The notes under the pieces: generated by a model | Told to the model about the DNA's origin: nothing | Databases searched by the model: none | Seen by the model: the letters and a program-made list of their open reading frames with translations, nothing else | Shown here: piece by piece, positions 35,963 through 45,613 of the stretch | How positions within the stretch are numbered: position 1 is the first letter of the stretch | Layout of the letters: the number at the start of each line of letters is the position of its first letter | NCBI RefSeq assembly: GCF_003208655.1 | Contig: NZ_QKLU01000004.1 | Location: forward strand, 558,001 to 622,000 | Reading direction: 5' to 3' | Origin: Pedobacter nutrimenti | GTDB lineage: Bacteria > Bacteroidota > Bacteroidia > Sphingobacteriales > Sphingobacteriaceae | Length of the DNA stretch: 64,000 nucleotides | Program-made: the position numbers and the translations under genes

Positions 35963-36202
35963 TTAATCCGGATACAACAGATATTTGGCGCGGATCGCTT
36001 TAAACTTTTGTAATCCCGGTTGCCAGCTTTTTCTGATTTCAGCTTCCGGTACCCCTGCTATGATTTGCTTTCTGAGTTCATCTGTACCTATACGTAGATC
36101 AAAACCAGATACTTCTTTATTATTTATGACCAGTGTGATACAAGTAGGCTTAAAGACTAAATTAGTAAATGATTTATAATTATATATTTGCCTACTCATC
36201 AT
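35963..36202 (-). pseudogene. C-terminal remnant of a DUF1343/NamZ-like protein
   Basis: A 79-codon frame whose second half (GTDELRKQIIAGVPEAEIRKSWQPGLQKFKAIRAKYLLYPD) matches the extreme C-terminus of DUF1343 proteins, the exo-beta-N-acetylmuramidase NamZ family, which usually end RxSWxPxLxxFxxxRxKYLxY. The normal length is about 400 residues, so nearly everything including the active site is missing. The first 40 codons do not match and may be non-coding. Probably a decayed peptidoglycan-recycling gene. Confidence 0.5.
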
Positions 36203-36356
36203 GTGAAATGACCGCTCCGAATGTATCCTCTGTATTAGTAATAGTCATTGTATTGGTTTTATCCAATGTACCAATCACATGTGTGCTTATAAATCCCCTC
36301 AGAAATTTAAGCCCAGCACTCAACCATAAAAAGTGAACACCATTAATGATAGACAA

Positions 36357-37811
36357 ATGATCAAAAAAATATCTCTGGTAATTCTAATCGTTTCTTCCCT
36401 CTCCATCCATGCACAAAATTTATTCCCGGTAAAGTTAGAAAACTGTAAAACGGATAGATTTTGCCTCGATTGTGGAGATGTTAAAGCATCTTACAGCGAA
36501 GCAAACTTTGCTGAATTGCTGGAAAAACTAAATAAATCTTTAAATCTTCAGGGTATTAATGGAGCTGTTAAATTCCAGGTTTTAATCGATTCTAACGGAA
36601 ACGGCTGTGTATTAAGTCATACAGACCAATCAAACCATCTTATTACACAACAGATCATTACCCAGTTAAATAGCTTTAATAAATGGATTCCCGCAATTAC
36701 TGCCAATAAAAAAGAAGAAAAAACATCTGTTAACCTGATCTTTTCAATAAAATCAGGTCGGATTTCCGGAATGATAGAAAGAGTTGATGTACAGGCTTTT
36801 AAAAAATCATTTGATGAACCAAGAAAACCAGAAATATTTAATAAGACTTACGCTTACAAAAACGAAAATCTAAAGAATTATAAAATTACAGTTTGGAATT
36901 CACGCAACTCGAATCTGACCGACAATATGAACGACAACATTACTATTGATAAAAAGGGATTGATTTGGTTATCTGCCGGAGATAGTTTGTTAACATTTAA
37001 TGGAAAGAAATTTTATAATGCTGGAAAAAGTAACGAGAAAGGCCCTTATCTATGTATTGAGAGCGACAACAATGATATTAAATGGATGTATGTTTCCAAC
37101 AGTATATACAGTTATGATGATAAAAACTGGACCAAGTATGACCCAAAAGTTATTGGATCTGACGGTGCATATAAGATCATTAATAACTCCAAATCACAAG
37201 AAGTTTTCTTCTGTTCAGATAAAGGGCTCACAATTTACAAGGATGGTCAATGGTCAAATCTGAACCAAAACAAAGTTAAGGAGTTGCCCTCCAATAGGAT
37301 TACGTTTGCCCGAAGAGATTCCAAAAACAGAATTTGGATTGGGACTTTTAGTGGTAGTATTGTGATTGATGAATTGGGAAGAGCAACAAGCTTTAATGAC
37401 ACTGAAACGGTGTTAAAAGGTAAGTGCATTACTTCAATGGATGAAGATGAAAAAGGTAATTTATACTTTTCTCTCTACGAGTTTGATGCGAAGATCCCCG
37501 GACAGGTAAACAGAGATGAGGGGATTGCAGTGAAATATGCGGATGGTACAATTAAACAATTTACAACTTCAAATTCGGGAATGCCTTTCAATCATACAAA
37601 CAAAGTACTCTATGATAGATATGAAAAAGTTTTATGGATATCTACAGACAGGGCTGGATTAGTCAGGTATGATTTAAAAGATGGTTGGGAAAATTATCAT
37701 AATGAGAATTCAGCAATACCAACATCCTATATTTCGACAATGACGTTCGACAAAAAGGGAAATTTATACCTCGCAACCAGACAAGGCCTGGTTAAAATAG
37801 AACGAAAATAA
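36357..37811 (+). CDS. Secreted protein with TonB-C-like and beta-propeller domains
   Basis: About 484 residues from MIKKISLVILIVSSLSIHAQ, a clean signal peptide (an ATG at 36333 adds eight residues). Residues 40-130 (FAELLEKLNKSLNLQGINGAVKFQVLIDSNGNGCV...) resemble the C-terminal domain of TonB-like energy transducers. Residues 180-484 are a propeller of two-component-regulator type repeats (NITIDKKGLIWLSAGDSL; RRDSKNRIWIGTFSGSI; LWISTDRAGLVRYD; MTFDKKGNLYLATRQGLVKI). No membrane anchor, kinase or HTH follows, so it is an exported sensor-like or binding protein without an output domain. The function is unknown. Confidence 0.85.
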   Translation: MIKKISLVILIVSSLSIHAQNLFPVKLENCKTDRFCLDCGDVKASYSEANFAELLEKLNKSLNLQGINGAVKFQVLIDSNGNGCVLSHTDQSNHLITQQIITQLNSFNKWIPAITANKKEEKTSVNLIFSIKSGRISGMIERVDVQAFKKSFDEPRKPEIFNKTYAYKNENLKNYKITVWNSRNSNLTDNMNDNITIDKKGLIWLSAGDSLLTFNGKKFYNAGKSNEKGPYLCIESDNNDIKWMYVSNSIYSYDDKNWTKYDPKVIGSDGAYKIINNSKSQEVFFCSDKGLTIYKDGQWSNLNQNKVKELPSNRITFARRDSKNRIWIGTFSGSIVIDELGRATSFNDTETVLKGKCITSMDEDEKGNLYFSLYEFDAKIPGQVNRDEGIAVKYADGTIKQFTTSNSGMPFNHTNKVLYDRYEKVLWISTDRAGLVRYDLKDGWENYHNENSAIPTSYISTMTFDKKGNLYLATRQGLVKIERK

Positions 37812-37864
37812 ATCGAATCTAAAAACCAGTACTATTAACGGGACGACGAAGGATATTTTCATTT

Positions 37865-38020
37865 TTATCGATTTGGAACCGTTCGATATCCATCCGAATT
37901 GTGAATGGCTTTCCGATAATATTCATAGTAACTCTGAGTACCAAGAAGAACATAATTCACATGAATGGTTTTAAACTTTTCAGCAATACGATAGTTGACA
38001 TTATATAAAGATTGAGGGTG
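37865..38020 (-). pseudogene. Possible decayed coding fragment
   Basis: A minus-strand frame without a start codon reads about 51 residues of protein-like sequence (YNVNYRIAEKFKTIHVNYV, then LLGTQSYYEYYRKAIHNSDG) and ends in a stop at 37865-37867, with an in-frame stop upstream. The composition is more coding-like than the surroundings. No family is recognised. Confidence 0.25.
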
Positions 38021-38089
38021 TCATTTTTAAAATGTTTAACAACATGTTACCTAGCCATCTCCATCTTTTACGGTCTCCCTTAAATTAAG

Positions 38090-38113
38090 AAAGGGCAGAA
38101 TACTCTGCCCTTT
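38090..38113 (+). terminator. Rho-independent terminator
   Basis: A perfect 10-bp stem (AAAGGGCAGA and its inverse) with a 4-nt loop, followed by a T-rich tail on the plus strand. It lies 280 nt after the propeller-protein gene, so it may terminate that long transcript. Confidence 0.75.
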
Positions 38114-38170
38114 TATGTAATAGCCCGAAGGCTTGTTAACGGGGTATATTACAACCCCTGTACCCGCTTT

Positions 38171-38210
38171 GGATAGTTTCCTATCCTGTCCTGTGAAATA
38201 GTTTCCTATC
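38171..38210. repeat. Two tandem palindromes, 25-bp period
   Basis: ATAGTTTCCTATC occurs at 38173-38185 and again at 38198-38210. The first copy is the centre of the perfect palindrome GGATAG-TTTC-CTATCC (38171-38186), and the second keeps ATAG-TTTC-CTAT. They lie in a 620-base gene-free stretch (37812-38431) that otherwise holds only the relic and terminator listed above. Confidence 0.55.
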
Positions 38211-38431
38211 TCCGGTATCGATCACACATATCCAAGACAAATCTTATGATATTACAGACCGCTGCAATGAGCATTATTGCAGAGAACAACTGGGTTAACA
38301 TACTTTAACCAAGATACTTAATAAGATTTAAAATATTACTAATTATTGACTGCCCATCCTTTTATTAAAATTAAAAATGCAGAATTAAATTTTTGGCATT
38401 TCCATTTCAATCACTGGATCATTTATGGGTT

Positions 38432-39436
38432 TTAAGAAAAAAACATTGCCCTTGCTTTCAACAGGTTTTCCTTATTTTTTTTATCCTTGATGACCACCTG
38501 TTCAGGTGAAAAAAAATGGGTCAGCACGGACCGGATGTTTTCCGGATCTCCCATGTCCAGGGCAAACTGAAGAACGGCTCCCGAAGACTGCTCTCTCATG
38601 ATCATTGTAACTTCCGATTTACCTATGCTTACCCGGTAAGTATTAATTGCCTTGAATTTAAGGATCATTAACTCGGTGAGCCGGATAAATTCAGATTTAT
38701 TCTGCTGCTCAACCGCTTCAAGCAGCAATTTCTCCCCCGCACTGGACTGGTTATAGGTGTACAGCTCCGCATCTTTTATCTGCGGCCAGTTGATGATTTC
38801 CCAAAGCATAGGCCGGGCCAGTTCAAATTTTTTCAGGTCCTGCCACAGGACATCGGCCATCCTGCATAAATAATAAAACTTAAAGCCGTAGTATTCTTTT
38901 CCAATCTGGATCCCGTCCCGGATCACCTTATGCGTATCGGGCTTTTCCTGGTATAAACGCTGCCACAACTGGTATTCTTTTTCTTTAAATTTCTGGTCAT
39001 TTGCACAATCGCTCAGGAAACAGGCAAAATCTTCTACTTCTTTTAAAGCCAGGCTTTCTATGGGTATATGATGATATTTATCAAACCATTTATTTGCTTT
39101 ATGAACTTGTTTGATTTCAGTTTCTATATACTTTTTAAGTTTCACTGAACCTTTATGGCCGGGCTCTTTTTCCAGAATCCCGTCAATGATGTTCAAAGCC
39201 TTTTCTCCGCAACTTAAAATTTCGCCCCCCGTTTTCATTGCCATTGCATCCAGCCACTCAAAATAAGCCCAGCACAACAGGGTGTTGGTGTCTTTCAGGT
39301 CCTTTTCCTCCATGATCTTTTCAATTTTGACCACGGTTGTATAGAAATTCAACTGTTCAATTTCCCTGACAATCTCTTTATCAAGTGTTTTCAGGTCAAA
39401 GGGATATTTTTCAAAAGGGTGAATACGGGTATCCAT
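38432..39436 (-). CDS. Hypothetical cytoplasmic helical-repeat protein
   Basis: A 334-residue soluble protein, almost entirely alpha-helical, with a TPR-like feel (LLCWAYFEWLDAMAMKTGGEILSCGEKALNIIDGILEKEPGHKG; YYLCRMADVLWQDLKKFELARPMLWEIINWP). There is no signal peptide and no catalytic motif. I do not recognise the family. It stands alone, divergent from the DegT-family gene. Confidence 0.8.
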   Translation of the reverse strand: MDTRIHPFEKYPFDLKTLDKEIVREIEQLNFYTTVVKIEKIMEEKDLKDTNTLLCWAYFEWLDAMAMKTGGEILSCGEKALNIIDGILEKEPGHKGSVKLKKYIETEIKQVHKANKWFDKYHHIPIESLALKEVEDFACFLSDCANDQKFKEKEYQLWQRLYQEKPDTHKVIRDGIQIGKEYYGFKFYYLCRMADVLWQDLKKFELARPMLWEIINWPQIKDAELYTYNQSSAGEKLLLEAVEQQNKSEFIRLTELMILKFKAINTYRVSIGKSEVTMIMREQSSGAVLQFALDMGDPENIRSVLTHFFSPEQVVIKDKKNKENLLKARAMFFS

Positions 39437-39596
39437 ACACTTATGTTTTAAGCATTTAACTCAATATAAGAAATTCAGATTTATAACCTTTTAATAAGTA
39501 GAGATTTCTTTTACGGCTCAATCCACTAAACCTCTTCAGGGGATAAAAGATATTCTATAAATTAGTTCCTTCTAAACACCACCATTTAAAACCAAT

Positions 39597-40724
39597 ATGG
39601 TCCCGAGAGGAAAACTGGATATATCTTTTGCGGCATTGTTTAAAGGTATCGTTTACTGCGGTGCAGAGTTACTCGGCGCAACACATTCAAAAGAGATAAA
39701 AACTGTACCAAATACACTGTATTGCCTTTCTGTACGGACCGGCTTAGACCTCACTTTACAAGCCCTTAATTTTGAGCCCGGGTCGGAGGTTCTTGTTACC
39801 AACATCAATATCCCCGATATGTTTAGTATCTTATCGGCTCACCGGTTGGTTTGCGTTCCTTTGTCTGTAAATAAACATACACTCGAAATTTCTGCCCAGC
39901 AGATTAAGAAGCTCATTAATCCTTCTACAAAAGCAATTCTGATTACCCATTTGTTTGGAGCGGTCATCAATATTCAGGACATCATCAATCTGGCAAAAGA
40001 ACATCACCTGATGGTGCTGGAAGATTGTGCCCAGGCTTTTAATGGCGTTTATAAAGGCAACCCCGGTACCGATGTAGTGATGTACAGTTTTGGGCTGATT
40101 AAAACGAACACCAGCTTAACCGGTGCCATGCTGCGGTTTAACAATCCTGAATTGCAACATAAGGTAACCCTTCTCCAAAATCAGCTTCCCATTCAATACA
40201 CAGGACAGTATTTAAAGAAGCTATTTAAAGCCCTTATTATAAAAATGATCACTCAAAAATGGTCATTTACCTTACTTTATTGGCTGTCCCAAAAAGCGGG
40301 GAAAAATTTTGATGATGTACTGGCTGGTTTTACAAAGGGTTTTCCGGGTGCAGATGTTATGGCTAAAATCCGCTACAGACCATGTCAGGCCAACCTGAGG
40401 TTAATGGGTCAACGTATTGCTGCCTTTCCTTTAACCCGCATTTCTAAAAGACAGGAGCTCGCGCTTTCGACCTTAAGACATCTACCTGAGGCAATGAAAA
40501 TAGGGCAATTGAATGATCAACACACTTATTGGGTGCTTGCCATTGAATCAACTGACCCCGGTCAGCTGATCAAAGCGCTTCGGGCCAGGGGTTATGATGC
40601 CACTCAAAAGGCTTCAAGCCTGGTCAAAATAAAGGGCACAAAAGAGGTTTCCCAGCCTGATGAACTTGATTTAGACAAACTGGTTTATTTACCTGCCGGG
40701 AGCGGTATATTACAAATCCTTTAA
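39597..40724 (+). CDS. DegT/DnrJ/EryC1/StrS-family aminotransferase
   Basis: A 375-residue PLP-dependent enzyme of the sugar-aminotransferase type. SVRTGLDLTLQALNFEPGSEVLVTNINIPDM matches the cofactor phosphate region, EDCAQAFNG contains D143 that contacts the PLP ring, and SFGLIKTNTSLTGAM contains the lysine K169 expected to form the Schiff base. The C-terminal part is more divergent than usual. Such enzymes make amino sugars for cell-surface glycans or antibiotics, or act in sugar sensing. No other sugar-nucleotide genes are near, so the substrate is open. Its 3' end overlaps the convergent acyltransferase gene by 4 nt. Confidence 0.88.
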   Translation: MVPRGKLDISFAALFKGIVYCGAELLGATHSKEIKTVPNTLYCLSVRTGLDLTLQALNFEPGSEVLVTNINIPDMFSILSAHRLVCVPLSVNKHTLEISAQQIKKLINPSTKAILITHLFGAVINIQDIINLAKEHHLMVLEDCAQAFNGVYKGNPGTDVVMYSFGLIKTNTSLTGAMLRFNNPELQHKVTLLQNQLPIQYTGQYLKKLFKALIIKMITQKWSFTLLYWLSQKAGKNFDDVLAGFTKGFPGADVMAKIRYRPCQANLRLMGQRIAAFPLTRISKRQELALSTLRHLPEAMKIGQLNDQHTYWVLAIESTDPGQLIKALRARGYDATQKASSLVKIKGTKEVSQPDELDLDKLVYLPAGSGILQIL

Positions 40725-41830
40725 CCTGCTGAAAACACCTTCTTTTTAAGCCAGGCCCGAACGGGTTCATCGTACCATTTTAAACAAACCCAGGCCAGTA
40801 AAACCGCACTACAGAAAACAAGTATGCCCATTGGATAGGCTTCTTTGAGCGGCATCTTGTGGTCGGCAACCCAGGCATTGTATATACAGACCAACGGAAA
40901 ATGGGTCATGTAAATTGGGTAAGAAATATCTCCTAAAAACTTACAGATTTTCGTCGCATATTTTCCGGTCACTTCGCCCCCTGCCCCCAGCCATACAATT
41001 ACAGGAAAGAAAACGATCACACTGACCACATCATAAATGGCATTCATCCATAAATTTTCTGCTCCGCCAATTCTTGGGATGGAAAACACCACCAGGATCA
41101 GCAGACTGCTCCAGAAAAAAGCATTTTTGACCTTAACCAGTTTTACAGTACGGCAGAGCAGCAGACCTGCAAAAAAAGGATACATGACCCGGGCAAAACC
41201 GATGTGCAGCTGTTCCAGGTTAAGTGACCAGCCCCCAATAATATCACCTGTTTTACTGGTTAATGAAAGGTGCACCAGAAAACAAGCAGAAAGAAAAACA
41301 AGAAGCGAGAGGGCTTTATTTGAAAATTTACGCACAAAAAGTGCATAAAGAATGTTGGCTATGTATTCAAAAAACAGGGACCATCCCGGACCATTTAAGG
41401 GGTGCATTTCCTGCCAGCCCCGGATGTCCATGGAGATGGGCAGCGGAAGGAGCGTAAAACCAATTAAAGTAACCAGGATTAGCTTCCAAACGGGCACTTC
41501 ATGAATGCCGGGCCACAAGACAGAGTCCTGAAAGTAAAAACATAAGGCACCGATAAGCATTCCCATCACCACAAGGGGTTGCAGCCGGACCAGGCGGCGT
41601 TTAAAAAACCCACCTATACTCATTTTGCTCCACCGGTCGTCATAGGCATAAGCCACCACAAAGCCCGATAACAGAAAGAAAAAATCTACTGCCAGATACC
41701 CGTGATTGATCATCAGATCGAGGTGACTGGTGGAATGGGATTCTAAAATATGAAATGCTACCACCAACAGGGCGGCAACGCCACGGAGTCCGTCAAGAAT
41801 AGGGTAATGGGGTTTAGAGGCTAACTGCAT
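40721..41830 (-). CDS. Acyltransferase family 3 (OafA/YrhL-type) membrane protein
   Basis: About 369 residues from MQLASKPHYPILDGLRGVAALLVVAFHI, the start I prefer because the family begins this way (an in-frame ATG 45 nt upstream adds an unconserved leader). About ten transmembrane segments are visible, with the family signatures LDGLRGVAALLVVAFH (H near 24) and DFFFLLSGFVVAY. These enzymes transfer acetyl or other acyl groups to surface polysaccharides or lipids. It overlaps the convergent aminotransferase gene by 4 nt. Confidence 0.92.
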   Translation of the reverse strand: MQLASKPHYPILDGLRGVAALLVVAFHILESHSTSHLDLMINHGYLAVDFFFLLSGFVVAYAYDDRWSKMSIGGFFKRRLVRLQPLVVMGMLIGALCFYFQDSVLWPGIHEVPVWKLILVTLIGFTLLPLPISMDIRGWQEMHPLNGPGWSLFFEYIANILYALFVRKFSNKALSLLVFLSACFLVHLSLTSKTGDIIGGWSLNLEQLHIGFARVMYPFFAGLLLCRTVKLVKVKNAFFWSSLLILVVFSIPRIGGAENLWMNAIYDVVSVIVFFPVIVWLGAGGEVTGKYATKICKFLGDISYPIYMTHFPLVCIYNAWVADHKMPLKEAYPMGILVFCSAVLLAWVCLKWYDEPVRAWLKKKVFSAG

Positions 41831-41995
41831 TTTACAATAAAAAAATATTTGAATTTGGTTATTAGAGTATGGCAATCAATAATACGAAATAGTACAAGAA
41901 TTTCCATTTCTGTCTTAAATTTTAATTTATTTTTCCAAACGGCAAATTTTAGCTAGTTTTAATTAACAACATTTACTCACCTAAATTAATTGATT

Positions 41996-42409
41996 ATGAA
42001 AAATTTGAGAACCAAAATTATGTTGATCCTGATGACGGGATTACTGATGAGTTTAAATGCATCAGCAAGCAGTGTTTTACCCAAAAGCAACGCATATACC
42101 ATTGTCCGGAATTTTTTATGCTTTGATGTTCAGGGAACTTTAATTGGCCCGCCCCCATCAACTTATACTCCGGGAGGCAGTTTAAACTTTACATGGTATG
42201 GAGATCCGATTCCTGCCGGGGCGTACTATTATATTGACGATTATAATATAGAATATCAACGCACAGGTAGGGCCGGAAACGAATTTGGCACAATTGCAAT
42301 TCCAATGACTGCTTTTGGCGGACCAGGTAATCATACCGTTGGAATTGTTTATTGGGAAAACGGGATACTACTAAATTATGTCTATCCAATTACAGTTACT
42401 TTATATTAA
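41996..42409 (+). CDS. Small secreted hypothetical protein
   Basis: A 137-residue protein from ATG 41996 (the longest frame would need a TTG at 41990). Signal peptide MKNLRTKIMLILMTGLLMSLNASA. The mature part (YTIVRNFLCFDVQGTLIGPPPSTYTPGGSLNFTWYGDPIPAGAYYYIDDYNIEYQRTG) looks like a single beta-sandwich domain. No family or catalytic motif is recognised. A strong hairpin terminator follows 19 nt after the stop. Confidence 0.78.
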   Translation: MKNLRTKIMLILMTGLLMSLNASASSVLPKSNAYTIVRNFLCFDVQGTLIGPPPSTYTPGGSLNFTWYGDPIPAGAYYYIDDYNIEYQRTGRAGNEFGTIAIPMTAFGGPGNHTVGIVYWENGILLNYVYPITVTLY

Positions 42410-42428
42410 GTCCCTCTTTTACCATACC

Positions 42429-42460
42429 ATTAAGGCTGGCTTTTCCTAGCCAGCCTTAAT
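42429..42460. terminator. Bidirectional hairpin terminator
   Basis: A perfect 13-bp stem (ATTAAGGCTGGCT and its inverse) with a 6-nt loop, between the convergent genes ending at 42409 and 42518. There is no long T tract on either side, but the strength of the stem and the position fit a shared terminator. Confidence 0.65.
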
Positions 42461-42517
42461 CCATCATCATATCCACCCCTGTGCTAAACCCGAAGATGTA
42501 ATTAAAAGCAATTTTGT

Positions 42518-42838
42518 TTAATCTTCTTTTAAAATCCTTCCCAGAGGATCTTCGGAAGGTTCCCCGGGAGCGCTAACCCTGGCCTTTGTGTTTTTCTTCT
42601 TCATTTCCTTTAATGTTCTGGCTACAAAATGTACTTTGATTTCATTAAACAGCTGTTCATATTCCCCAATCAACACTCCAAGTTCGCTTAACTTTTTGCC
42701 ATAATCGGTATACAAACGCTCCAGTAATTCACGATATATTTCTGTTTGCAATTGTCCTTCCTGCTGCTCCAGTAATTTTTCTAAATGAAACAGGGCATCC
42801 ATCAAATGCGCATGCTTCGACCGGCTGATGCCCTGCAT
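42518..42838 (-). CDS. Hypothetical coiled-coil protein
   Basis: A 106-residue cytoplasmic protein, strongly helical with heptad-like repeats (LEKLLEQQEGQLQTEIYRELLERLYTDYGKKLSELGVLIGEYEQLFNEIKVHFV) and a basic, Pro-containing tail. No family is recognised. It lies 11 nt after the last DUF5689 lipoprotein gene and may be the last gene of that operon, although its character is unrelated to transport. Confidence 0.72.
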   Translation of the reverse strand: MQGISRSKHAHLMDALFHLEKLLEQQEGQLQTEIYRELLERLYTDYGKKLSELGVLIGEYEQLFNEIKVHFVARTLKEMKKKNTKARVSAPGEPSEDPLGRILKED

Positions 42839-42849
42839 TCTTTTAAAAT

Positions 42850-44172
42850 CTAAAATCCGTAAACAATTTGTTTAATCACAATCGGGGCGTTTCCATTTTT
42901 TCCGCCCGAACGGGTAGATTGATTGGAAAACATCAGGTCCGGTGCGGCAAGCCAGGCATCGACCGTTGCTTCAGAACCGGCCCCCTGCGCTTTAATCAGT
43001 TCTTCACGGGAAGGAATTTTAAATTTCACGGTGTAGAATTTACCACTTTCTTTATAGTCCGCAGACAATATGGTGGGTACGTTCAGGATCCCCAAACCGA
43101 CCTTAAATACATCCGAAGCCGGATCGAAAGCAGGAACAGAATAGTAACCTGCAATGATTGCATCGCCGGTCATCTTACTGCCGGCAAAAGTAAGGCTTAC
43201 TTCTTTTAATCCTTTCAGATCAATAGAAGCGCCTGTACTAAAATAGGCCGAGCTAAAATTGCTGGCGCTGGATACCACATATACATAAGAACGGTCTTTA
43301 TTCAGGATCTCCCCGTCAAATTTATCCCCCGGTATATAGGCCATAGTACCTGAGCGTTCATAATGCATGGTTTTGGTTTCAAAGGCACGGCGAAAGGTCA
43401 TGTCTGCTTTCACTTCGCTGGTCACGTACATTTCATCCATCAGTAAACGGGAGATACTGCCTGCTGATACGTCGGCCGAAGTTCTGAGGTCAAGATAAAT
43501 GTCTTTTCCCCTGGTTCTGAGAATTCCCTTAACCAAACCTACGCTGGCCGGATAGCTGCTGTTTTCAAAAGCAGCACCACTGACCACCATGGATTTGATC
43601 ATATTGTTCCCGGCGTCCTGAAAAGTAAGTGTACCACTGTATTTGCCATTTCCACCACTAAATGCCCCTTCTGTTAATGAAATAAGGGTACCGTTCCATA
43701 AAGCCGCGTTTTTTAAAGCCTCTGTGATGGTGGTGTTTTTTGCAGTAATTGTTCCTGTACCCGTCTTTTTTGCATTGGCAGCAGGCACCTGGGCCAATAC
43801 AATTTCACCATTCTGCTTTAATAATTTCTGTCCGGAAACATTAACCTCCAGCCGATCACCCGCAGCAAAATTTTGTGCTGCATCGAAACTAATGACAATA
43901 CCTGGCTGATCATCGGCTTCCTGCAAGATGACGGTTTTATTGTCTACATTTTTTCCGCTGATGTCAGAAATCACGACCCCACTGATCTTTTTAGCATCCG
44001 GAACTTTAACCTCATCTGCGGTACTCAATGCTTTAAGCGCAGTCAGGCTGATGATTTTGATCTCTGCCGGAGGAGCTACGGGAAGCTGTTGACTTTCATT
44101 CTTTTTACAGCCGCCCATGCCAAATAGCAAAGCGGATAATAATATGATTTGAATGGTGTGTAAGTTTTTCAT
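42850..44172 (-). CDS. DUF5689 lipoprotein (copy 2)
   Basis: A 440-residue lipoprotein (lipobox Cys22, MGGCKKN). Residues 30-240 match DUF5689, an OB-like beta domain (VKVPDAKKISGVVISDISGKNVDNKTVILQEAD; GDRLEVNVSGQKLLKQNGEIVL). The rest is a second beta domain that ends in APIVIKQIVYGF. It is a close paralogue of the gene just upstream, with long stretches of almost identical protein and even DNA (the last 30 nt). DUF5689 proteins are surface lipoproteins of unknown function found with TonB receptors. Substrate capture is inferred from context. Confidence 0.9.
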   Translation of the reverse strand: MKNLHTIQIILLSALLFGMGGCKKNESQQLPVAPPAEIKIISLTALKALSTADEVKVPDAKKISGVVISDISGKNVDNKTVILQEADDQPGIVISFDAAQNFAAGDRLEVNVSGQKLLKQNGEIVLAQVPAANAKKTGTGTITAKNTTITEALKNAALWNGTLISLTEGAFSGGNGKYSGTLTFQDAGNNMIKSMVVSGAAFENSSYPASVGLVKGILRTRGKDIYLDLRTSADVSAGSISRLLMDEMYVTSEVKADMTFRRAFETKTMHYERSGTMAYIPGDKFDGEILNKDRSYVYVVSSASNFSSAYFSTGASIDLKGLKEVSLTFAGSKMTGDAIIAGYYSVPAFDPASDVFKVGLGILNVPTILSADYKESGKFYTVKFKIPSREELIKAQGAGSEATVDAWLAAPDLMFSNQSTRSGGKNGNAPIVIKQIVYGF

Positions 44173-44208
44173 TTCTCTAGTAATTTGAACAGCTATACAG
44201 CTGTTTTA

Positions 44209-45534
44209 TTAAAATCCGTAAACAATTTGTTTGATAATAATTGGTGCATTTCCCTGACTGGAGGCGGCCCTGGTCGATTCGTTCCGTATCATAATTATAG
44301 GGGCGGCCAGCCAGTTGTCTATCACCTGTACCGATCCTGCCTCTCCTTTAATGAGCTCCTCCCGGGACGGAATTTTAAATTTTACAGTATAAAATTTACC
44401 GGCTTCCTTAAACTCGGTTGCAGCCGGGAAACTGGCATAACTTAAAATTCCGATGCTGATCTTGAATACATCTTTTGAAGGATCAAATGGAGGTACGGAA
44501 TAATAATCTGCGATAATGGCATCACCTGTCATTTTACTACCGGCAAAAGTAACCGTGATCTCTTTGATCCCTTTCAGGTCAATAGAAGGCCCCGCATCAA
44601 AATAAGCACTGCTGGGGTCCCCGGCACCTGACATCAGGTAAACATAAGCGCGGTCTTTGGTCAACATATCGCCGTCAAATTTATCTCCGGGAATATAAAC
44701 CATAGAACCACCCTGTGAATAATTCATGGTCCTGGTCTCAAAATCGCCATAGCCAAAGGTCATGTCTTTATCGACCTTACTGGTCACATACATTTCATCG
44801 CTAAGCAAACGGCTGATACTGCCTGTAGCTACGTCTTTCGCGGTACGGATATCCAGAAAAACATCCTTGCCCCTTGTCCGCAAAATCCCTTTTATACTCC
44901 CCACACTTGCCGGATAAGTGGTATTTTCAAAAGCGGCCCCGGCAAGGACCATCGATTTAAGTCCTGCACTCTTATCGTCAAAATTGAGTACCCCACTATA
45001 TTTACCATTTCCTCCACTTAATGCGCCTTCGCCCAGGGAAACTAAAGTTCCATTCCATAAAGCCGCGTTTTTAATGGCTTCGGCTGCTGTTGTTGTCCTT
45101 CCGGCAATAGCTCCAGTTCCGGTTTTCTTTGCATTTGCTGCTGGTACCTGGCTCAACACAATTTCCCCGTTTTGTTTTTGCAGTTTCTGTCCGGAGATGT
45201 TCACCTCCAGCTGGTCACCCACAGCAAAAGTCTGCGCAGCATCAAAACCGATGACAATTCCCGGCTGGTTATCTGCTTCCTGTAATACAATTGTTTTGTT
45301 GTCCAGATTTTTTCCACTCAAGTCAGAAATAACCACACCCTTGATTTTTTTTGCGTCGGGCACTTTTACTTCATCTGCTGTGCTCAAAACTTTAAGGTCC
45401 GTGAAGCTCATCATTTTAACCTCCGCAGGAGGGATTACCGGAGGATCACCTGCCGGGTTCTTTTTGCAGGCAGAAAGGCTAAGCAGCAGTCCCACCGTAA
45501 GCATCATTTGTTGAATAGTTCTTTTTGTTTTCAT
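44209..45534 (-). CDS. DUF5689 lipoprotein (copy 1)
   Basis: About 441 residues from MKTKRTIQQMMLTVGLLLSLSAC, where the lipobox makes sense (an ATG at 45597 would add a non-signal leader). DUF5689 domain at about 35-245, then the same second beta domain as copy 2 (EMYVTSKVDKDMTF; APIIIKQIVYGF). The two proteins are similar along their whole length, so this is a recent tandem duplication. The position between the DUF4397 lipoprotein and copy 2 suggests that both copies are surface subunits of the receptor encoded at 48126-51539. Confidence 0.9.
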   Translation of the reverse strand: MKTKRTIQQMMLTVGLLLSLSACKKNPAGDPPVIPPAEVKMMSFTDLKVLSTADEVKVPDAKKIKGVVISDLSGKNLDNKTIVLQEADNQPGIVIGFDAAQTFAVGDQLEVNISGQKLQKQNGEIVLSQVPAANAKKTGTGAIAGRTTTAAEAIKNAALWNGTLVSLGEGALSGGNGKYSGVLNFDDKSAGLKSMVLAGAAFENTTYPASVGSIKGILRTRGKDVFLDIRTAKDVATGSISRLLSDEMYVTSKVDKDMTFGYGDFETRTMNYSQGGSMVYIPGDKFDGDMLTKDRAYVYLMSGAGDPSSAYFDAGPSIDLKGIKEITVTFAGSKMTGDAIIADYYSVPPFDPSKDVFKISIGILSYASFPAATEFKEAGKFYTVKFKIPSREELIKGEAGSVQVIDNWLAAPIIMIRNESTRAASSQGNAPIIIKQIVYGF

Positions 45535-45613
45535 TATTTTACTGGTTTTGTTTTTTGGACAAAGGCATAGCCTGGCATGTATAATACATCCCTGCAAATT
45601 CCCTTTGAAATGT

